A model generated the notes under the pieces. The model saw nothing but the letters and a program-made list of their open reading frames with translations, was not told the origin of the DNA and made no database searches. A program made the translations under genes and the position numbers. A DNA stretch of 37,979 nucleotides from Basidiobolus ranarum. Taxonomy: Eukaryota; Basidiobolomycota; Basidiobolomycetes; Basidiobolales. Positions within the stretch are counted from its first letter, which is position 1. Every line of letters begins with the position of its first letter. Positions 34,205 through 37,979 of the stretch are shown piece after piece. The stretch lies in assembly GCA_040143965.1 (NCBI GenBank), contig JASJQH010006926.1, forward strand, positions 1-37,979. The letters run 5' to 3'.

Positions 34205-34841
34205 AAATGTTACCTCAGATACTGAATAATGGCTCTATATTGAATCAATGGGAGAGTATAGATAGCTGATATTTGTGGCTTCGCACTGTTGGATCTGAAG
34301 CCTAAGTCACATTATTGATATATCTAGATTTGATCCATCTACAACCGCTTTGCCAATCCCAACCATCTAGATCACTTTGAGGATAATAATTAATAATCAG
34401 TTTTGGTGTCAGTTTTGATGGATCATTTCAATGTTGATCATTTTCGACAGGTGAAAATGCCACAAAACTAAGTTAAAGACAGGGATCATTTATTGCGATG
34501 CTAAAACATTGAAAACTACTTTCGTCTCGCTTTGGATCTGATGGTTATGAATTCACCGACGAAAACTCGACTTGGAAATGATATTGGCTGGTACGCACCA
34601 TGGGAGCGGCTGTTACTATTTAGGTTGGGTGATGAAAAGAACATGTACATCTTGGATTTATCGTTGGTTAGTTACTCATTATAGAAATAAAAAAATCATT
34701 ATTTTGTGAGGTGATTTTCTGAAGTTAGAGTCATTAAAGAATAGAATTACACAAAGGTATAGAAACGTAAGGAACAACTATTGGATTTACAAATATCAAC
34801 AGAGAACTTGCACTTTCTAAAAATATTGGTGTCGTGTTGCC
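34205..34841. other. Intergenic region PEX14 to kinase gene
   Basis: 637 bases holding the PEX14 promoter and the kinase 3' UTR. No further gene recognised. Confidence 0.45.
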
Positions 34842-37155
34842 TTACCAACTCCATTTCCATCCAAAAAAATCGAATGTGTTTTTTTGTGAACGAGTTTGCT
34901 CCTGTACTTCAGAACCAACAAGCCTATTTTGCTCTGTAGATGTTGAGCCGAGTTCCTCTGGCTTCTCAAACTGATTTTTGGTAAGGTTCTTGCGTTTTTT
35001 CGTAGAGAGTTTCCAGGTTCCACTCTTATTGATTTCCGAGTATAGCTCGGGATTTCTGTATGATGGGTAAAATTCATGAGCGCATGTATATCAAGCAATC
35101 CAGAAGAGTCAAAAAACCTTTTCAAGTGATCCCAAAGCTCCGTCACGAATTCATCAACTACTCCAGGAACCGACTTCTTCAGTTTCTCTATTCCTAAAGC
35201 GATAATATTCAACGCATCTGTGGCTTCAGGGTGTTTGTCTCTAATCTATTAAATCCTCGGTTAATGAATTAGATTTTAAAAGGCTCTCATCAAGAAAAAG
35301 TACTTTAAAAACAGTAGGCAGAAGAACATTATCTGTTAGCGGATCAACGCCTAGATCTGGGGCCATTACTCCCCTTTCCTCAAATGCCTCGCCAGGTAAT
35401 CTAAAGCCAATTGGTTTTACAGTCTCCAATCTATGATTTTCATTCGCACAAACATTAGTTAGGGGATTATAAAGTGTTCATGTCATGTAAATATACCCTT
35501 CGTCGAAGGAATCGCTCATTTCATAAAATTTCTTCATTTCTGCTAGAGATATGGTAGCTTCAGAAATAATTGAGGTCTAGATGTCATATTAATTAAGCTT
35601 TATATCTCTATTACAAAGCCGATTTACGTTACGAAAATACTAACCCTAGTTCCAAGACTAAGTTCTTTTACTGTTTTGTGAGTCATCTTAACTGTATCGA
35701 AATCCCAGGACATGTAATAATTCTCTTCAGTCTGAACGGTACTGTTAAGAATGGATTAGGATAACAAGGATACAAAATTGTAAGGCTATGAATTACTTAC
35801 GGAGTCCTCCAAGTTTCGGCAAATGAGTCCCCTTCATCTTCAGTAATTTTCCATTGCTCAAATTGCTCAATTAGCTCTTGAAGGCAGACCACTCCCTTCT
35901 TGGCATTTTTTATAAATGGGTGCTTCAGGAGTTCTTTGGCCGAAGGACGCTAACAAAATGGAAAGATTCAATACCAAAGTTAGAAGGCCCATAGATATCC
36001 CAAGATGATAATCTACCTCGCTTTGGCTTTTAGTTAAGCACAAAGAGACAAACTCTTTGAATTCTGCGGAAAATCTTCCCTCTAATACAGGAGGATTGCT
36101 TTTCGGGATGAGAAATAGCACTCTCATGGGATGAAAATCGGCGTAAGGAGGCTGTCCATGAGCCATTTCGATCGCAGTTATCCCTAGAGACCAAATATCC
36201 GCCTTGGAAGCATTAGATCATGGCACGGGTAATGTACCTTATAGATTCAGGTCTTTACCTTCGAATCGTACCCTGTCTGTTGAATCACTTCGGGTGCCAT
36301 CCAAAACTATATCATATATGCATTACTAGCTATATCCGATGTATGATCATTAGTTGAAAACCTACTGGTGTGCCCACAAACGTGCGTCGTTTACTTTTTT
36401 GATGAGCAAGTTGTGCAGCGACGCCGAAGTCAGCTGCAAGATAGCAAAAGTTATTCACTTAGGAAGTACGCACATTCAAAATCCTTTAACTGGATAATTA
36501 CCCAATTTTACGTTTCCTTCGCCGGATAGTAGAACATTTGCACCTAATCCCAAAGATTGAATCGATTACTACCAGAAATATCAGAAAGGGAGGACAAAGA
36601 GTTGATTCCTACATTTGATATCACGATGTATCTTCCCTTCTGAATGCAGATAATCCAACCCCAATAATAGCTCTCTTATGATTACCGCGATTAATTGCTC
36701 TGGGAACGGACCTGGTTTAAGCTAACCTTAACGTATTAATAAGCACTCGATTGTAATGATGGTACATTGATTTTAAACACTTGCCAAATCCAAACACGAG
36801 CCACCTGACATATATTCCATAACTAAAAGCGAAAGTCCAATACGTTAAAGATATTCTACTATGCACTTCACTAACTTTAGGGAGGCATCCTACCAATCCA
36901 TAACTTAAATCCTTTTACGTAAGAGTTATAATAACGAGTTATATAATCAGAGTCGCATTGTGATAGTAAAGCAATTTCTTGTTGAATGTCAGAAATATCA
37001 TCTTCCGCTGCCTCCATATCAATCTTCTTGATGGCGACAAGCCGCTTCATTGTTTTATGTATTGCTTTATATACAGTCCCAAACGAGCCGCTGCCAAGCT
37101 TTTCTAGTACTGTATATATTTGCTCTGGATCTTCTCGGCTCACAGTTCTGACCAT
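34842..37155 (-). CDS. STE20-family protein kinase, GCKIII type
   Basis: Thirteen exons (36894-37155, 36785-36822, 36613-36721, 36502-36543, 36366-36433, 36259-36306, 36017-36202, 35801-35949, 35645-35741, 35497-35576, 35304-35430, 35118-35245, 34842-35055) give 515 residues. All kinase marks are present: [11 protein letters not shown] loop, VAIKKID lysine, [32 protein letters not shown], activation segment [15 protein letters not shown] and [12 protein letters not shown]. Closest groups are MST3/MST4 and fungal Sps1/Nak1 kinases, which act in polarity and septation. The C-terminal region is charged and ends FFGWKWSW. Intron 2 is GC-AG (36723-36784 region, donor GCAAGT), required by frame. 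The final intron (35056-35117) switches frame in a region where the unspliced frame is also open, so the tail is the least certain part. Confidence 0.93.
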
Positions 37156-37772
37156 GGTAAAATGCTTCAATATGAATTAGCGCTAACTTGCAAGATGACT
37201 ACCGCTTCACCAGGGTAGCGATATGAAAAGATTATTTATCTGAGTGAACCTGAAGTCTGGGAAGGGCGCAGGTCAAGTTCAAAAATTGGAGAGACTGTAT
37301 ATGGTTTACAGTATTTAGGGGAACTCTCGATTCACTAGAATAGCCATTGTTACTAAAACGATTGACTTGGTTGAAATAATACCAAGTAAAACTGGTCTGT
37401 ATTCAAGACAATATACATAGTTTAGGTTGTCTATATGAACAATATTATGGAATGAAACTCTGCATTTCGATTTACTAGCATGGAAGGTGATGAGAGCATT
37501 ATTTTATTAATTTTGGTTGTACACGATCTATATATATGCCACCTATTGATGCCACCTATTGATGCTACCTATATATGCTTCATGTTTGTTAATTTAATGC
37601 CGATACCCGCGAATCCGTAAGCATCAAATGGGAAATATATTAAAGCTGGGCTGTTTATTGATAAGCGTCAGGTGAAATCATAGTCAACTCGAATATGATT
37701 AAGCTTACAATCATGTCATGTATATGCCGAATCGACTCTTAAACAGGAATGACGAGTCGTGTGACTCATTCA
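37156..37772. other. Intergenic region with minisatellite
   Basis: 617 bases upstream of the kinase gene and downstream of the partial membrane-protein gene. It contains the 13-base tandem repeat at 37538-37576; nothing else was recognised. Confidence 0.45.
37538..37576. repeat. 13-base tandem repeat, three copies
   Basis: Two exact copies of GCCACCTATTGAT and a third imperfect GCTACCTATATAT, flanked by TA-rich DNA. A local slippage product in non-coding sequence. Confidence 0.88.
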
Positions 37773-37967
37773 TCAAGTGTATTTCAAATTCGCCCAGACC
37801 CTTCTAACTTTGCCAGCATTAAACACCGGCTCATAACGATGATTTTGCACAAATTCAACCAAGATCCATGTGTTGGCTAAAAAGAACAAGATTGCTGAGA
37901 TCCATAGTTGATAAAATACATTTTGCCCAAGGAATTCTAACTGATATCCATAGTTCAACCAGAGACC
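37773..37967 (-). CDS. Membrane protein, last exon (partial, unrecognised)
   Basis: A 64-codon exon after a strong acceptor (TTTTTTTAG) ends at a TGA-type stop complement at 37773. It starts GLWLNYGYQLEFLG, has a hydrophobic helix QLWISAILFFLANTWILVEFV, then a basic cytosol-like tail (YEPVFNAGKVRRVWANLKYT). The pattern suits the last membrane segment of a multi-span protein whose other exons are outside the window. I do not recognise the family. Phase 0 at the acceptor is the frame used. Codon use is like its neighbours. Confidence 0.6.
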   Translation of the reverse strand, partial: GLWLNYGYQLEFLGQNVFYQLWISAILFFLANTWILVEFVQNHRYEPVFNAGKVRRVWANLKYT

Positions 37968-37979
37968 CTAAAAAAAGCG

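Noticed and set aside
34817-35212. Unspliced 131-codon kinase tail
   Set aside because: The frame-matched intron at 35056-35117 gives a more protein-like ending; kept as a finding instead of the main model.
37156-37170. Five-residue extension of the kinase before MVRTV
   Set aside because: It would start at TTG; the ATG at 37155 is the first proper start.

Overview
The window is nuclear DNA of a fungus. It is AT-rich, and most genes are cut by short spliceosomal introns of about 35-110 bases with CTAAC-like branch sites. Twenty genes are assigned to families or described as hypothetical, one is a partial unrecognised membrane-protein gene, and one is a decayed paralogue. The fungal hallmarks are a zinc ADH beside a pyruvate decarboxylase, a GPI-type aspartic protease, Sec17, a compact Pex14 and a B-cyclin of Cdc13/Clb type. 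An ITFG2 orthologue (KICSTOR complex) and a prenylated UBL3-like protein hint at an early-diverging (zygomycete-grade) lineage. That placement is inference.

Layout. 1-5 kb: 3' end of PDC facing an intact ADH, a decayed ADH copy behind it, then Sec17 (alpha-SNAP). 5.5-12 kb: mitochondrial ribosomal protein uL2m, splicing factor BUD31, then RVB1 (divergent from BUD31) and a mitotic cyclin. 12-20 kb: a SnoaL/pathogen-related-like protein, mitochondrial GatA (11 exons) and chaperonin subunit CCT2. 20-23.5 kb: two small unrecognised reading frames and a GPI-anchored aspartic protease. 23.7-30 kb: ITFG2 (12 exons) head-to-head with a plasma-membrane-type syntaxin, then centrin and the UBL3-like gene. 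30.4-38 kb: ribulose-phosphate epimerase, a tandem-SCP2 peroxisomal protein, PEX14, a GCKIII/STE20-type kinase and the last exon of a membrane protein.

Functional links are loose, as is usual in eukaryotes, but three neighbourhoods stand out. PDC and ADH catalyse consecutive steps of ethanol fermentation. The SCP2 protein ends in a peroxisomal PTS1 tripeptide and lies next to PEX14, part of the docking machinery for PTS1 cargo. Sec17 and a syntaxin belong to one fusion pathway but sit 22 kb apart. No tRNA, rRNA, CRISPR array or mobile element was recognised.

The exon models of the spliced genes were built by hand. Each keeps the reading frame across every junction and gives a protein of family-typical length, except for the few junctions marked uncertain.
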